Positions 47,281 through 58,419 are shown, counted from the stretch's first letter. The stretch is DNA of 64,000 nt from Podarcis raffonei (GCF_027172205.1 NC_070618.1:9368001-9432000); one strand, 5' to 3'. The notes: a model not told the origin generated them from the letters alone. Made by a program: numbers and translations.

Positions 47281-47912
47281 TCATATTATAGGACAATGGT
47301 GTTTTAAATCAGTGATGGGTAGGCTATTGCAAAGCAGCTGAGAAGAGCCTTTAAGCGATGTTTAACACTTGGAGGCCTCCAGTAGTGATCCTTGCTGTGA
47401 TAGCACTGGTGCTAAAAGTGCACAAGAGTGTTCTACTTCTTATCTGTTAGATGTTACTACTGTGTGAGTCAGTGATGCTCCAAACTTAAAAGAGCACTTT
47501 ATTATCACCCTAGGTCTTCATTAAAGGAGTAGATAAGGATTCTTCAGACAGGACAGAAGAAGAGACTGCAGGAGGTTACTTCATTGGGGATTTTCTCTCA
47601 TGCGCTTACTACATGCTCTGATTTACAGACTTCACTGATTTGTGGAGATAGTGAAAGCAGGGCTTGGGTGGTAATAAGAAAAAGCACAATGTCATCACAG
47701 TAACACAGATGTGTGCATGTAATGCTTTTTAAATTAATAACAACATTTATATACAGGCAGTGACCATTTTAGGCATGATTGCGCATGTGTGCATCACACC
47801 AAACCCGGAAGTGACCCAAGAACGTCACAGAAAGTGATGGTGGTTGAACAGGCTTTTTCAATGGTGTTTCAAATATAGGCGATTTCACTTAAACACACAG
47901 TGCCTTGGAACA

Positions 47913-48215
47913 TGTTGTTGTTTAGTCATTTAGTTGTGTTCGCCTCTTCGTGACCCCCTGGACCAGAGCACGCCAGGCACTCCTGTCTTCCACTGCCTCC
48001 CGCAGTTTGGTCAAACTCATGCTGGTAGCTTCGAGAACACTGTCCAACCATCTCGTCCTCTGTCGTCCCCTTCTCCTTGTGCCCTCCATCTTTCCCAACA
48101 TCCGTGTCTTTTCCAGGGAGTCTTCCCTTCTCATGAGGTGGCCAAAGTCTTGGAGCCTCAGCTTCAGGATCTGTCCTTCCAGTGAGTACTCGGGGCTGAT
48201 TTCCTTCAGAATGGA
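47913..48215 (-). mobile_element. RTE-BovB LINE 3' end, copy 3
   Basis: 303 bp, 5'-truncated, flanked by exact duplication CCTTGGAACAT (47902-47912, 48216-48226). Confidence 0.95.
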
Positions 48216-48344
48216 CCTTGGAACATAGCCCCCATGTAAATTGGGAGTTGCCTGTATTCTTTTTATCTCTGCTAATTACCCTGAGGGCCATTTGGCTGAA
48301 AAGCAGTATAGAAATATGTAAGATAAAAAAGTGAATGTGATCGT

Positions 48345-48560
48345 GCCATGAAATAACAAAAGTATTGTAGCCCTTTAAAGACAAACAAATTTATTGTGGG
48401 ATAAGCTTTCATGGACTAGTCACTAGAGGAGATGCCATCAGATTCACGAAACATTACTAATTGGTAGATACACACAGGAAAAAGGAGAGAGATTAAAGGA
48501 GAAGGAGAAAGGAGTGAAAGCACAATTCAAGATATTAAAAGATCAGGAGTAAATAATGGG
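48345..48560 (-). repeat. Interspersed retroposon fragment
   Basis: GTAGCCCTTTAAAGACAAAC, AAATTTATTGTGGGATAAGC and TTTCATGGACTAGTC form a pattern common in reptile LINE/SINE remnants; family uncertain. Confidence 0.4.
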
Positions 48561-49165
48561 CTGATGCACACAAAAGGGCTTAAAAGGAGTTAAAGAATCA
48601 ACAGAATGAAATTTGAAGGAGGAGTTGGGAAAGAGAAGCAAGAACTAGGAAGCGACAAAAAAACAACCTCTCACAACCAGGGCAGGGAGAGAGGAGAAGG
48701 AAGATGAGCTGTAGGGAACGAGGGATGAGGTTTACAGAATAGGAAAGACCTGCACAATTGGCCTCACCCACATAATTGTGGGGCTTTAGAAGCTGCAGCC
48801 GTGCTGTTGGCATGAACCTGTGGGAAAGCAGCTTCCACCGGGAGGCTGTAATGTCTAACGTGTGCCGTAGTCAGCCCAAACCACAGGTTGCAAATCCACT
48901 TCTAATCATGGTTCCAAAGTGTGGTCTGATGCTGGCTAAGATTAGGGAAAGCACAGGTGCAGCCCTTGACTCTAATTATAGCCCCGAAACGGAAAGCATG
49001 CCCATACGAGAGGCGAGGTGGGTGTGGAAGGAGAGTGTGGGGCCCATAAGGTGCTCTAATCCCCTAACCAGTCTTACATTTGCATCAGGCCAAAAACAAG
49101 ATTGCCAACTGGAGGTTGGGATTTTTGTTTAGCAGACATTCAGTCTCTTATGTGTCATATCAGTA

Positions 49166-49393
49166 CAGTGGTACTGATGTGGTTACATACGCTTCAGGTT
49201 ACAAACTCTGCTAACCCAGAAATAGTGCTTCAGGTTAAGAACTTTGCTTCAGGATGAGAACAGAAATTGTGCTCCAGGAGCACGGCAGCAGCGGGAGGCC
49301 CCATTAGCTAAAGTGGTGCTTCAGGTTAAGAACAGTTTCAGGTTAAGTACGGACCTCCGGAACGAATTAAGTACTTAACCCGAGGTACCACTG
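49166..49393 (-). mobile_element. Tigger-like miniature element, copy 9
   Basis: Left end altered (CAGTGGTACTGATGTGG), right end CGAGGTACCACTG; TA flanks. Confidence 0.88.
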
Positions 49394-50202
49394 TACATAC
49401 AGTAGCCCAAAGTGGGGATCCCATAACTGTTGAACAGTTTTATTCAAAAAAGTGACTGCATGTGCATCTTTGTCTCCCATGATCCCCTGGCCTGTCATTC
49501 CTGTCTCTGGTTAGTTCCCTGAGGCAACACTAATTGATCTTTTGTTCTGGTAATTTGTCCCTGTCACTTTCATCCTTTTGTTAGGTCAGGCTCCTCTGTG
49601 CTGAAGAGATGACTGCAAGTGTCAAGGCACCCCTTTCCCATTCTAATAAACCCCAGATAATGTTACGGCTGTTTTTCGCCACTTTACTTGCCACAGCAGT
49701 AGACAAATCATGGTGACTTCTTCTGGGAGTCATTTGTTCATGAGAGGAACTTGAAGTATGAGTCAGTAACTCTCTCAGCTCAGCTGCTGCAAGTTCTGTG
49801 ATTTAAGATGTACGTTTCAGAAGTCAGGTTGGTGTGGCCGAGATCCATTAACTGCTGGCTGAGACATTTTATTGCTTGCAAAATGGATGGAATACAGAAA
49901 GGACAAGGACTCCTCTTCTGTGCCCCCCCCCCCCATTTTTTAAAAATGAACTTGTGTGGAAAGAGGAAGGGAGACCTTTCAGCCATGTAAAGGAACCAGA
50001 GGACAGTGTGAAGTATAGGGATGAGTCCTGTCGTGAGCCAGAGAGGCCTGGGGTACCACATTTGGCACATGGCCTGAGATTCCCCATTCCTTGTTTACAT
50101 TGTCCACATCTCACTACCAGTCTCTCTTTAAAATGGATGTGTTTTATTTTGTAGCACAACTTCCAGGTGCCCAGGTGTCCCAAAGACTGTTAAGGTCCAG
50201 TC
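49394..50202. other. No gene recognised
   Basis: A poly-C run (49923-49934) and unique-looking sequence only. Confidence 0.45.
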
Positions 50203-50453
50203 CAGGGGTAGGCAACCTAAGGGCCGTGGGCTGGATGCGGCCCAATTGCCTTCTCAATCCGGCCTGCAGACGGTCCAGGAATCAATGTGTTCTTACATGA
50301 GTAGAATGTGTGCTTTTATTTAAAATGCATCTCTGGGTTATTTGTGGGGCATAGGAATTCGTTCATATTTTTTTTCCAAAATTTAGTCTGGGCCCCCACA
50401 TGGTCTGAGGGATGGTGGACTGGCCCACGGCTGAAAAAGGTTGCTGACCCCTG
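50203..50453. mobile_element. hAT-type miniature element, copy 2
   Basis: CAGGGGTAGGCAACCTAAGG...AAGGTTGCTGACCCCTG, flanked by exact 8-bp duplication GTCCAGTC. Homologue of 18385-18634. Confidence 0.95.
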
Positions 50454-50639
50454 GTCCAGTCCCTATGTAGGGTAGCAGTTATGCATCCCCAAAGGTGATA
50501 ATTTGCATCAACCAAAAAAGTGGACATCCATTTGAGTATGAGATGTTATAAGTGTAATATAGGTGCAAATGTAGGAGTAATTGACAGAATTTAAACAGAT
50601 GTGCAATACGTCTCTCCACAGTGGGTAAGGCACCAGGTG

Positions 50640-50884
50640 ACGTGTGTCTTCCCAGTCTGCTGTGCAGGTGTTGCTATGTGTTGATGGGGAATCGTCAGAC
50701 CTTTCTTGATCTGCACAGCTCTCAAACAGAGGACACATTCAAACAGAGGACTCTGCCTTCCTTGGAGGTTTCCAAGCAGATGTTGGATGGCCATCCGTCA
50801 TGGATGCTTTAGTTGAGATTCCGACATTGCAGAGGGTTGGACTAGATGAATCTTGGGGTCCCTCCCAGCTCACAATTCTATGAT
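50640..50884 (+). mobile_element. CR1-type LINE 3' end
   Basis: GATGTTGGATGGCCATCC...TTGCAGAGGGTTGGACTAGATGA...CACAATTCTATGATG, the sense CR1-like 3' end. Confidence 0.7.
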
Positions 50885-51000
50885 GCGGTAAAGTAGGACA
50901 TATGTGCATCTACCTGTGACAAGTAGAGGAACAACAGGAGATCTTGGTGCTGTATAGCAAGTGGCAGCACAGGATTGGCTCTCTGGGACCATATGATTCT

Positions 51001-51704
51001 CAAGGTCACAGAATCACAGAACTGTAGAGTTGAAAGGGACCATGAGGATCATCTGTTCCTTTTTTTTTTTGAATAATATTTATTGAGGTATTGAAAGATT
51101 ACAAAAATAAAGAAAAAAGAAGAAGAACAAAAAGAACAGAAGAATAGAAACAATTAAAAAAAACAAAACAAAAAACAAATCAATCCTTCCATAACTTATC
51201 TTTCATTTGCTTGTTTCCTTGACCTCCTCACACCTCCCTTTTTTGTATTCTAGTTCAATTAGCTATTTCAGCAAATCCTTTCCGTCTTTGTTTTTATCCT
51301 AATAATTTATCTTAATATAATGTAACTTTACATTCTCACCAATTAACACTCTATTTTTACTTAATCCTTTATAACATTTCTGCTAAAACCACGTAACTTC
51401 ATTCCAACATCCTTCTAACATTCATTAATTTTACAATGTTTCTGTAAATAGTCTTTGAATTTCTTCCAATCTTCCTCCACCGACTCTTCTCCCTGGTCTC
51501 GGATTCTGCCAGTCATTTCCGCCAGTTCCATGTAGTCCATCACCTTCATCTGCCATTCTTCCCGGGTGGGTAGATCTTGTGTCTTCCAGAGGATCATCTT
51601 GTCCCACCCCTGCAATGAAGGAATCTTTCACCCAATGTGGGGCTCAAACTTACAACCCTGAGATTAAGAGTCTCATGCTCTACCAACTGAGCTATCAGGA
51701 GGTC
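51001..51704 (-). mobile_element. tRNA-Lys SINE with CR1 tail, split by an L1
   Basis: Antisense: CR1-like tail at 51001-51059 and 51590-51628, tRNA-Lys-like head at 51629-51704 (CTGAGATTAAGAGTCTCATG, CTACCAACTGAGCTAT). The gap is filled by an L1. Confidence 0.82.
51060..51589 (-). mobile_element. 5'-truncated L1 inserted in the tRNA-Lys SINE
   Basis: The minus strand encodes TREEWQMKVMDYMELAEMTG...EEDWKKFKDYLQKH (L1 ORF2 C-terminus) with an A-rich end at 51060. Flanked by AGGATCATCTGTTCC and AGGATCATCTTGTCCC, the target duplication. Confidence 0.88.
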
Positions 51705-51861
51705 CCTTCATACCTTTATGATTCCACTAGTGACTTTCAATGAAGCTGCCTTCCTTTGGCATAAAGGATAGCCTGTACAGTAAGGGCCCATTACATGGTG
51801 ACTTGAAATCCAATATTTTGTTGCCTGTCCTTCTAATTTTTGTTTGTTTTCTGATTTTCAG

Positions 51862-51929
51862 TGACCCTTCTTGACACGAGCATTGCTCAGAATGAGCTGG
51901 GTTGGTTGCCACATCCTCAAGAAAATGGG
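51862..51929 (+). CDS. EPHA1: EPHA1 coding exon 2 (start of ligand-binding domain)
   Basis: A 68-nt exon bounded by an acceptor (CTGATTTTCAG) and donor GTGAGT at 51930. It encodes V-TLLDTSIAQNELGWLPHP-QENG, the first strand of the Eph ligand-binding (ephrin receptor) domain, where family members read E-V-x-LLD-x-x-x-x-x-x-ELGW. Eph genes have a short second exon of this size ending just before a conserved W, so the split position also fits. EPHA1 is the best paralogue I can recall (VTLMDTSKAQGELGWL); EPHA2 differs more (VVLLDFAAAGGELGWL). Intron 1 is 13,028 bp and starts in phase 1; exon 2 ends in phase 0. Exon 3, which should be about 650 bp and carry the rest of the domain, is not seen in the 12 kb to the right edge, so intron 2 must run out of the window. 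Nearby olfactory receptors agree with the EPHA1 neighbourhood. Confidence 0.9.
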
Positions 51930-52468
51930 GTGAGTAGCCAGTTCATGTTCAGAAATAGAACTGGAAGCAATCTACCTGTATATTGAAATGCATGGAGGGG
52001 TTTTGTGGCGGTGGTAGTGATACCTCTGGCGGTGATAGGTTCCCATTGGCTGAGGTTCTCTGATGTCAGAGAGGGGCAATGCAGGTAAAGGTCTGTAGAG
52101 AATGAGAGGCAGAAGAGACAGAGGCCTTAGAAAAGATCAGATGAGCTAAGATAGCCCGTTACGCTTTGCCAAAAAAATTTGGCAGACCCAAAAAAAGACA
52201 TAAATTTGCATAAACTCTATGCATGATAATTTATGCGTATATGTATTCATGTGTATGCACAAATGTAGAAATAACTGCTAGAATTTAAATAGAAATGCAA
52301 AACATCTCACAATAGTGGGGAAGATGCCAGGTGACTTGGATGCCTGTTCAGTCTGCTGACTATTGATGGGCAACTTCTCATTTTTTTCCGTTCCTGAGCT
52401 TTAAACCAGACTTAGACTGGAATGGACAGCCCTCAAACAGAGGGCACCTTCAAATATAGGACTGACTA

Positions 52469-52710
52469 CAGTGGTACCTCGGGTTACAGACGCTTCAGTT
52501 TACAGATGCTTCAGGTTACAGACTCCACTAACCCAAAAATAGTACCTCAGGTTAAGAACTTTGCTTCAGGATGAGAACAGAAATCGTGCTCCGGTGGCGC
52601 TGCAGCAGCAGGAGGCCCCATTAGCTAAAGTGGTACCTCAGGTTAAGGACAGTTTCAGGTTAAGAACAGACCTCCAGAACGAATTAAGTTCTTAACCTGA
52701 GGTACCACTG
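52469..52710 (-). mobile_element. Tigger-like miniature element, copy 10
   Basis: CAGTGGTACCTCGGGTTACA...TGAGGTACCACTG, TA flanks; lies in EPHA1 intron 2, 540 bp after exon 2. Confidence 0.92.
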
Positions 52711-53078
52711 TACTGACAGCCATTTGGGATCAAGGATTGTCCTCTGTAAAATAGGTTGTGTGGCCACCCTACGTAGGGGTGGGTTGAGAAAACAAGTCAA
52801 AGGAAGCAATGATATGTGGCTGGGACAGGAGGATTTGAAGGTCTACTGGGGGAGAGGTGATGAAGAGAAAAGGGTGGGGGTTGACAAAGAAAGGGAAGCT
52901 GGGAGGAAATGGACAAGAGCTACGGATGTGAGGAAAGCTGAAGGTGATATTTGGACCTGAAATAACCCGTCAGATCTAGGGCTGCATGCTTTTGATGCAG
53001 AATGGTAGCTTCACTTTGTAACCAGACATCAGCCCAGCCTTATATTCCAGGCCTGAGTTTTCTACACATGGCTCTTAA

Positions 53079-53410
53079 AGGTAAAAGTAGGTCCAGTCAT
53101 GACCACCTCTGGGGCTGCGGTGCTCATCTCGCTTTATTGGCCGAGGGAGCCGGCGTACAGCTTCCTGGTCATGTGGCCAGCATGACTAAGCCGCTTCTGG
53201 CAAACCAGAGCAGTGCACGCAAACGCTGTTTACCTTCCCGCTGCAGCGGTACCTATTTATCTACTTGCACTTTGACATGCTTTTGAACTGCTAGGTTGGC
53301 AGGAGCAGGGACCGAGGAACGGGAGCTCACCCCGTCGCGGGGATTCGAACCGCCAACCAATCAGCAAGTCCTAGGCTCTGTGGTTTAACCCACAGCACCA
53401 CCCACGTCCC
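53079..53410 (-). mobile_element. Sauria-type SINE
   Basis: Antisense with an internal loss in the tail; flanked by ACACATGGCTCTTA. Confidence 0.93.
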
Positions 53411-53681
53411 ACACACATGGCTCTTACTTGGCTTTTATACCTCATCTGGTTCCTGATCATCTCCCATTCTCAGGCAGTTCCACTTCCAACTCCACCCCCA
53501 GCTTTCTCTCTCTCCTCCTCTGGACTTCACAAGACAGCAAGACAGCTTTTCTGCACTGCAAGGACACTTCCAAATTCCTTCACTTCCTTTTTAAAGCAAC
53601 TCTGTGGGCAGAAAACTAAACACATTCAAAAGTTAGGATTGCCTCAAAAATGGGAGAGAACTCTATCAAGGATATATTTAT

Positions 53682-54577
53682 TTATTTAAATATTTTTTTA
53701 TTTTATTTGCTCAACACCTAACAAAAAAAGACAAATTACGCCATAATAAGAATACCGTCAGTCACGCCCTACATAAAGAATTAATATAAATTTCATAATC
53801 CATAAACTGTAAAGTCTGCGTCTCCTAGTATTGGAATCATTTGAAATAAAAAAACTGGTTTCGGGAGTACGTTCATCTTAATGATTGAAATCCTTCCCAG
53901 GAATGTTAGTCTCAATCTGCTCCAGGTTTCAAGATTCCTTTTAGTTCCTAGCCAAGTTTTTGTATAGTTGTCCTGGAATAAATTAATATTTTTAGGGGTG
54001 ATCCAAATACCCAAATATTTCGCTTTCTGGCAGATCCGCAATCCCAGTGTTTCTTCTAATTCGATTTTTTCTTGTTTCGATAGGTTTTTAACCAATAATT
54101 GTGTTTTGGTAGTATTCAACTTGAAACCTGCCACCTCTCTAAAGTATTTAATCACTTCTAGCACTCTTATCAAGCTTTCTTTAGGGTTTTCACTCATAAT
54201 AATCAGGTCATCGGCAAAGGCTTTGAGCTTGTATGTTTTGTTGCCCAGGATGCAGTGGCGTAGCGTGGGGGGTGCAGGGGGGGCCGGCCGCACCAGGCGC
54301 AACATCTGGGGTTAGGGCAAATCCACGGGTTAGGGGGCGCAAATTACTTGCCTTGCCCCGGGTGCTGACAACCCACGCTACGCCACTGCCAGGATGATGC
54401 CTTTGACAGATTGGTCTTCCCGAATTTGATTGTTCAATACCTCCATTACCATAATGAAAATAAGGGGGGATAAGGGCTTTCCTTGCCTGGTTCCCTTACT
54501 AATGTTACACTCCTCCGAGATAATGCCATTAATAATTATTTTGGCCCACTGCTCTAAGTAAATTGGTGAGGGCTTGA
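53682..54577 (-). mobile_element. L1 LINE, reverse-transcriptase part of ORF2, split by a hAT miniature
   Basis: The minus strand encodes KGTRQGKPLSPLIF (palm motif) and then, beyond the inserted element, YKLKAFADDLIIMSENPKES, where ADD is the catalytic motif (F/Y-ADD), and KYLGIWITP. Decayed and incomplete at the 5' side. Confidence 0.88.
54253..54388 (-). mobile_element. hAT-type miniature element inserted in L1
   Basis: CAGTGGCGTAGCGTGGGG...CCACGCTACGCCACTG, 136 bp, flanked by exact 8-bp duplication CCAGGATG (54245-54252, 54389-54396). Same family as 10666 and 43744. Confidence 0.96.
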
Positions 54578-54961
54578 GGCAAAACAAGGGATGGGATGGA
54601 TGAGAAGGGGATGGGGAGTTTATGTCAGGACACTGTCCGCAATCCTCACCATGTCTTCTCAGAAGTAAATCCCACACACTCCAGTGGGACTTAAGTCAGA
54701 GTCAATTTAGGATTGTAGGTTTCAATCTAGGATTGTAGGTTTCAGCAAAGGTGGAAGAAGCAGGGGAACAGACAGCTAACGAAGGGTGTGTACTAGGAAT
54801 CTGAAGTCACATTGCAAGCCTAGCCATGTTTACTAGGAAGCAGGGTTGTAGTTTTTTAGCAGGAACCCTTACCTTTTTAAAATTAATATTTTTGGGGGGT
54901 GGCGGCTGGAACAGATAAACATATACCCAATGTCCAAGCCAAAAATCCATCTGCATCTCTA

Positions 54962-55237
54962 CAGTCATACCTCAGGTTACAGACGCTTCAGGTTGCGTTT
55001 TTTTAGGTTACGGACGCGCCGAAATCCGGAAGTACTGGAATGGCTTACTTCCGGGATTCGGCGGTCGCGCCTGCACAGAAGCACTAAATCGTGCTTTGCG
55101 CATGCGCAGAAGTGCCAAATCGCAATCCGTTTGTGCACAGACAAGGCACTGCGTGTTGCGGCACTGCATGTTGCGGATTCTGCGGGTTGTGGACGTGCTT
55201 CCTGCACGGATCATGTTTGCAACCCAAGTGTCCACTG
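54962..55237 (+). mobile_element. Tigger-like element, variant subfamily
   Basis: CAGTCATACCTCAGGTTACA...CAACCCAAGTGTCCACTG, TA flanks; the GC-rich interior (GCGCATGCGCAGAAG) differs from the CAGTGGTACC subfamily. AATAAAGTTGTGGCC follows at 55244, as at 3878. Confidence 0.75.
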
Positions 55238-55850
55238 TAATCAATAAAGTTGTGGCCATTTCTAACCTAGATCATTGTCTGCTTGGGTTTATTAATCATA
55301 TCTTACATTTTGCCACTGCCTGAGGGTGGCATGGCAACTGGGCCCGCAATCTCTCTATCTATATAGACATTGATTGATTGATGAGTTCCCCCATCCTTTT
55401 TTTCCAGGAAAAAAACCACTGGCTATTAGTATTTGTTATTTGTTTTGTGTTTTCTGGTTTTCTTCTTTAAGAAGCTTTGCTTTTTGTATTTCTTTATCCT
55501 TTTTGGATTCAGTGGGGGGGGTGGGGATGGGGGGAAACACACAACCCCTTTTATGTTAATTAATTATGTTAATTGTTCAAAGCCTTGAGTTTTTATCTTT
55601 TTAGTTCTAAAACCTATAATGTAACACCCTGGAGATGTTACACAGTTTCTGTTAAAGAGATTTTCCCAAATGAAATTTTTGAGCAGATCACAGCCTTTTT
55701 CTTTTCTTTTTTAAGAATGCGCTGTAAATCTCCATTGCCCCCGGGGATTGTCACATACATTTCAGCTTCCCTTTTGATGTTCTTGCAACTCAGCGTGCTA
55801 ACCTTGAGCATTCCAAATTGCTACCACTTGCTCCCAGTTTAGTGTGGAGG

Positions 55851-55852
<2 letters not shown>

Positions 55853-55895
<43 letters not shown>
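55853..55895. repeat. (TG)n microsatellite
   Basis: About 20 TG units. Confidence 0.97.
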
Positions 55896-55896
<1 letters not shown>

Positions 55897-56078
55897 CACC
55901 CAAACAGTACCGAATTTATGTATAAACTAAACAAACAAACTATAGCTTAGGGCCCCACTCTCTTGGGGGCCCCCCAAAAAAAATTAAAGGGAAAAAACTG
56001 GAGGTACATTTCCAAAATATAAGATAAAAACAAATAAAATAAAACCTACATACAGCAACAGTATTTCACTATTAATAT

Positions 56079-56141
56079 TTGTTGTTTAGTCATTTAGTCG
56101 TGTCCGACTCTTCGTGACCCCATGGACCAGAGCACGCCAGG
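56079..56141 (-). mobile_element. Very short RTE-BovB insertion, copy 4 (63 bp)
   Basis: Only the last 63 bp of BovB, flanked by the exact 12-bp duplication CACTATTAATAT (56067-56078, 56142-56153). Confidence 0.95.
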
Positions 56142-56868
56142 CACTATTAATATACTTCTTCTTAAATGTATTTCAATTCAACAATTACTTTGATAAAATA
56201 CATATTTTGTTATGTGCAAATGGCTTTAGATACCTATTAGGTCCATAAATTACCATGTAGCATATATTCAACACAAAAAACAGCGACAATTTGTTGTTGG
56301 CAAAGGACAGCTGGACATATACAGGGCCCCATTCATAGCTGTCAACTTTCAGATTTGAAAATAAGGGATCAGCAGCCTCGAAAATAAGGGATCAGCAGCC
56401 TCACCTGTCCCGGGAACAGTCTATGGGATATCTAACAATCCAGGATAGCAGGGGGAAGCAGCAGGAAACTGTGCTGGAATAAGGGAATTTCCTGCAAAAA
56501 AAGGGAAGGTTGACAGCTATGGCCCCATTAGCTTCAGTTGCTTAGGGCCTCATCAAAGCTAAATCTGGCCCTGCCCCCAATCTATGGAAAAGGGTGAGGA
56601 AGGGGTCCATGCATACAGTTTCCTTGAGCAATAATCCCAAAGTCTTTCTTTTTACATGAGTGTGCTTTATGGGGTTAGTTTCAAGAGCATCCTGGAGACT
56701 TATGGTGATTTTGTAATTCCTTTTTTATTTACAACTATAACTGAGAAGTTGAGCAGCATGGATACATGCACTGCAGGCACACTGATGGGCAGTGCTAGCC
56801 TAATATTGTGTCCGTAACACCAAAGTAATTGCAGCTGGTCTCTGTTTTCCTCTGACTAGCCTGATTCA

Positions 56869-57486
56869 CAAGCTGTGAAGCTTTGTGTATTCATCAAATA
56901 TGATGTCCAACACTGAACAGTGATTCCGGATATTGACTACTGTTTCATAGAATTCTTTGTCAGCGTGGTGGGAAGATATGGAATTGCTTCATAAACCCAT
57001 CTTACAGTGGTGCCTCGCAAGACGAAATTAATTCGTTCCGCGAGTCTTTTCGTCTTGCGATGTTTTTCGTCTTGCGAAGCACGGTCCGTCGCAACTGCGC
57101 CTCTTCAAGCGGCTTTAAGAAAAAAGCGAACAAACTCGCAAGACGTTTTCGTCTTGCGAAGCAAGCCCATAGGGAAAATCGTCTAGCGAAGCAACGCAAA
57201 AACCGAAAAACCCTTTCGTCTTGCACGTTTTTCGTTTTGCGAGGCATTCGTCTTGCGGGGCACCACTGTATTTCGAATGAATGTATGTAAATGAAAATAT
57301 CAAATTCTATGGAACAGTGCTCATGTAGTCAATATCCGTACATAATCTGGTACCTCACTTCATTTAAAGATTTTCAGAGACTTTGAGACTAAAGATTTCA
57401 TTTCGTATTTGTTATGGTTTGAAGGAATTCTATAAAGATTGTCTATTGCGTATGTACATGGTCATTGTGTTGCCTAGATGTTGCTG
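56869..57486. mobile_element. Palindromic DNA element (CAGCAACGTCTAGGC family), copy 2, interrupted
   Basis: AAGCTTTGTGTATTCATCAA...CATAAACCCATC matches the interior of 23481-23935; right arm ends ...TTGCCTAGATGTTGCTG. The left arm is missing. It retains an internal segment (CATTTAAAGATTTTCAGAGA) also in copy 1 in inverted position. Tigger-like copy 11 lies inside. Confidence 0.75.
57005..57268. mobile_element. Tigger/mariner-like element, CAGTGGTGCCTCGCAAGACG subfamily
   Basis: Inverted ends CAGTGGTGCCTCGCAAGACG and ...TCTTGCGGGGCACCACTG with TA flanks; the interior repeats TTCGTCTTGCGA units. No coding. Confidence 0.9.
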
Positions 57487-58087
57487 TCAAGGAAGGAAGT
57501 TGGCAGTAGCAGCAGCCATGGGGAGACAACGGAATGCTCCCTCACAGCTGCCACTGCTGCCACCACTGTCACTCAGGGCAATCACAGGCTCATGCGCATA
57601 TCCAAGCTCTACAACAGTGGTGCTGGCGGAGAAAACAGGGGCATTCTGGGATCAAATCAGAAGCTGGGGTGGCTTTTGTAATCCTGGGACTGTCTCTGGA
57701 AAATAGGGACACCTGGAGAGTATTCTAGTTTATTGAGTTAGGGAGCAGGCAGTAGTTTAGGGCTAGAAGAACCATAGGCCTCACTCTACCATGTTATAAC
57801 CAACTTTGGGTCTTCAATGTGTCTAATCACGACAATATTTTATACATCAAAATAATATTTTATACATCAAGATGATTACGGAACAGAAAATGGGGCGGTT
57901 GTAATCCCCAAAGGCCTGGTGGAATGTACAAAGTTTCATCAGGTTTCTGAAGTCCAGAAAGGAGCTAGCAAGGCATGTTTCAACAGAGCAAGTTTTCTAT
58001 CTGTGGTACCACCACAGTGAAAGCCCTGCTCCTTGTAGGTGTCAGTTTTGCTTTAGTCACAAACCACACTTGGTACAGAGCTTTATT

Positions 58088-58325
58088 AAAGGTAAAGGAC
58101 CCCTGACTATTAGGTCCAGTCGTGGCCGACTCTGAAGTTGCGGCGCTCATCTCGCTTTATTGGCCGAGGGAGCCGGCATACAGCTTCCAGGTCATGTGGC
58201 CAGCATGACTAAGCCGCTTCTGGCGAACCAGAGCAGCGCACGGAAATGCCGTTTACCTTCCCGCCGGAGCAGTACCTATTTATCTACTTGCACTGGCGTG
58301 CTTTCGAACTGGTAGGTTGGCAGGT
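58088..58325 (-). mobile_element. Sauria-type SINE, 5'-truncated
   Basis: Tail and body present (AAAGGTAAAGGACCCCTGAC to TAGGTTGGCAGG); the tRNA-like head is absent. CAGAGCTTTATTA occurs on both sides. Confidence 0.92.
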
Positions 58326-58419
58326 TTTATTTTAATGGCAGAGCTTTATTAGATGACTTAAATTCAGCAGGTTCATATCAGAGGAAGTATTCCCTAAGGT
58401 GTCCTAGTCCCCAAATTAT

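Larger units (their letters stand above)
38834..51861 (+). other. EPHA1: EPHA1 intron 1
   Basis: 13.0 kb between the GTAAGG donor and the TTTTCAG acceptor. It holds L1 remnants, two Sauria SINEs, two Tigger-like miniature elements, a hAT miniature with (TC)n, two BovB ends, a second hAT miniature and a tRNA-Lys SINE split by an L1. Intervals 38834-40164, 41927-42858, 44366-45827, 46000-46815 and 48560-49165 show no recognisable gene or element by eye. Confidence 0.8.

Noticed and set aside
53968-54315. Plus-strand frame over the L1 fragment
   Set aside because: Antisense of L1 ORF2 plus the hAT miniature; not a separate gene.
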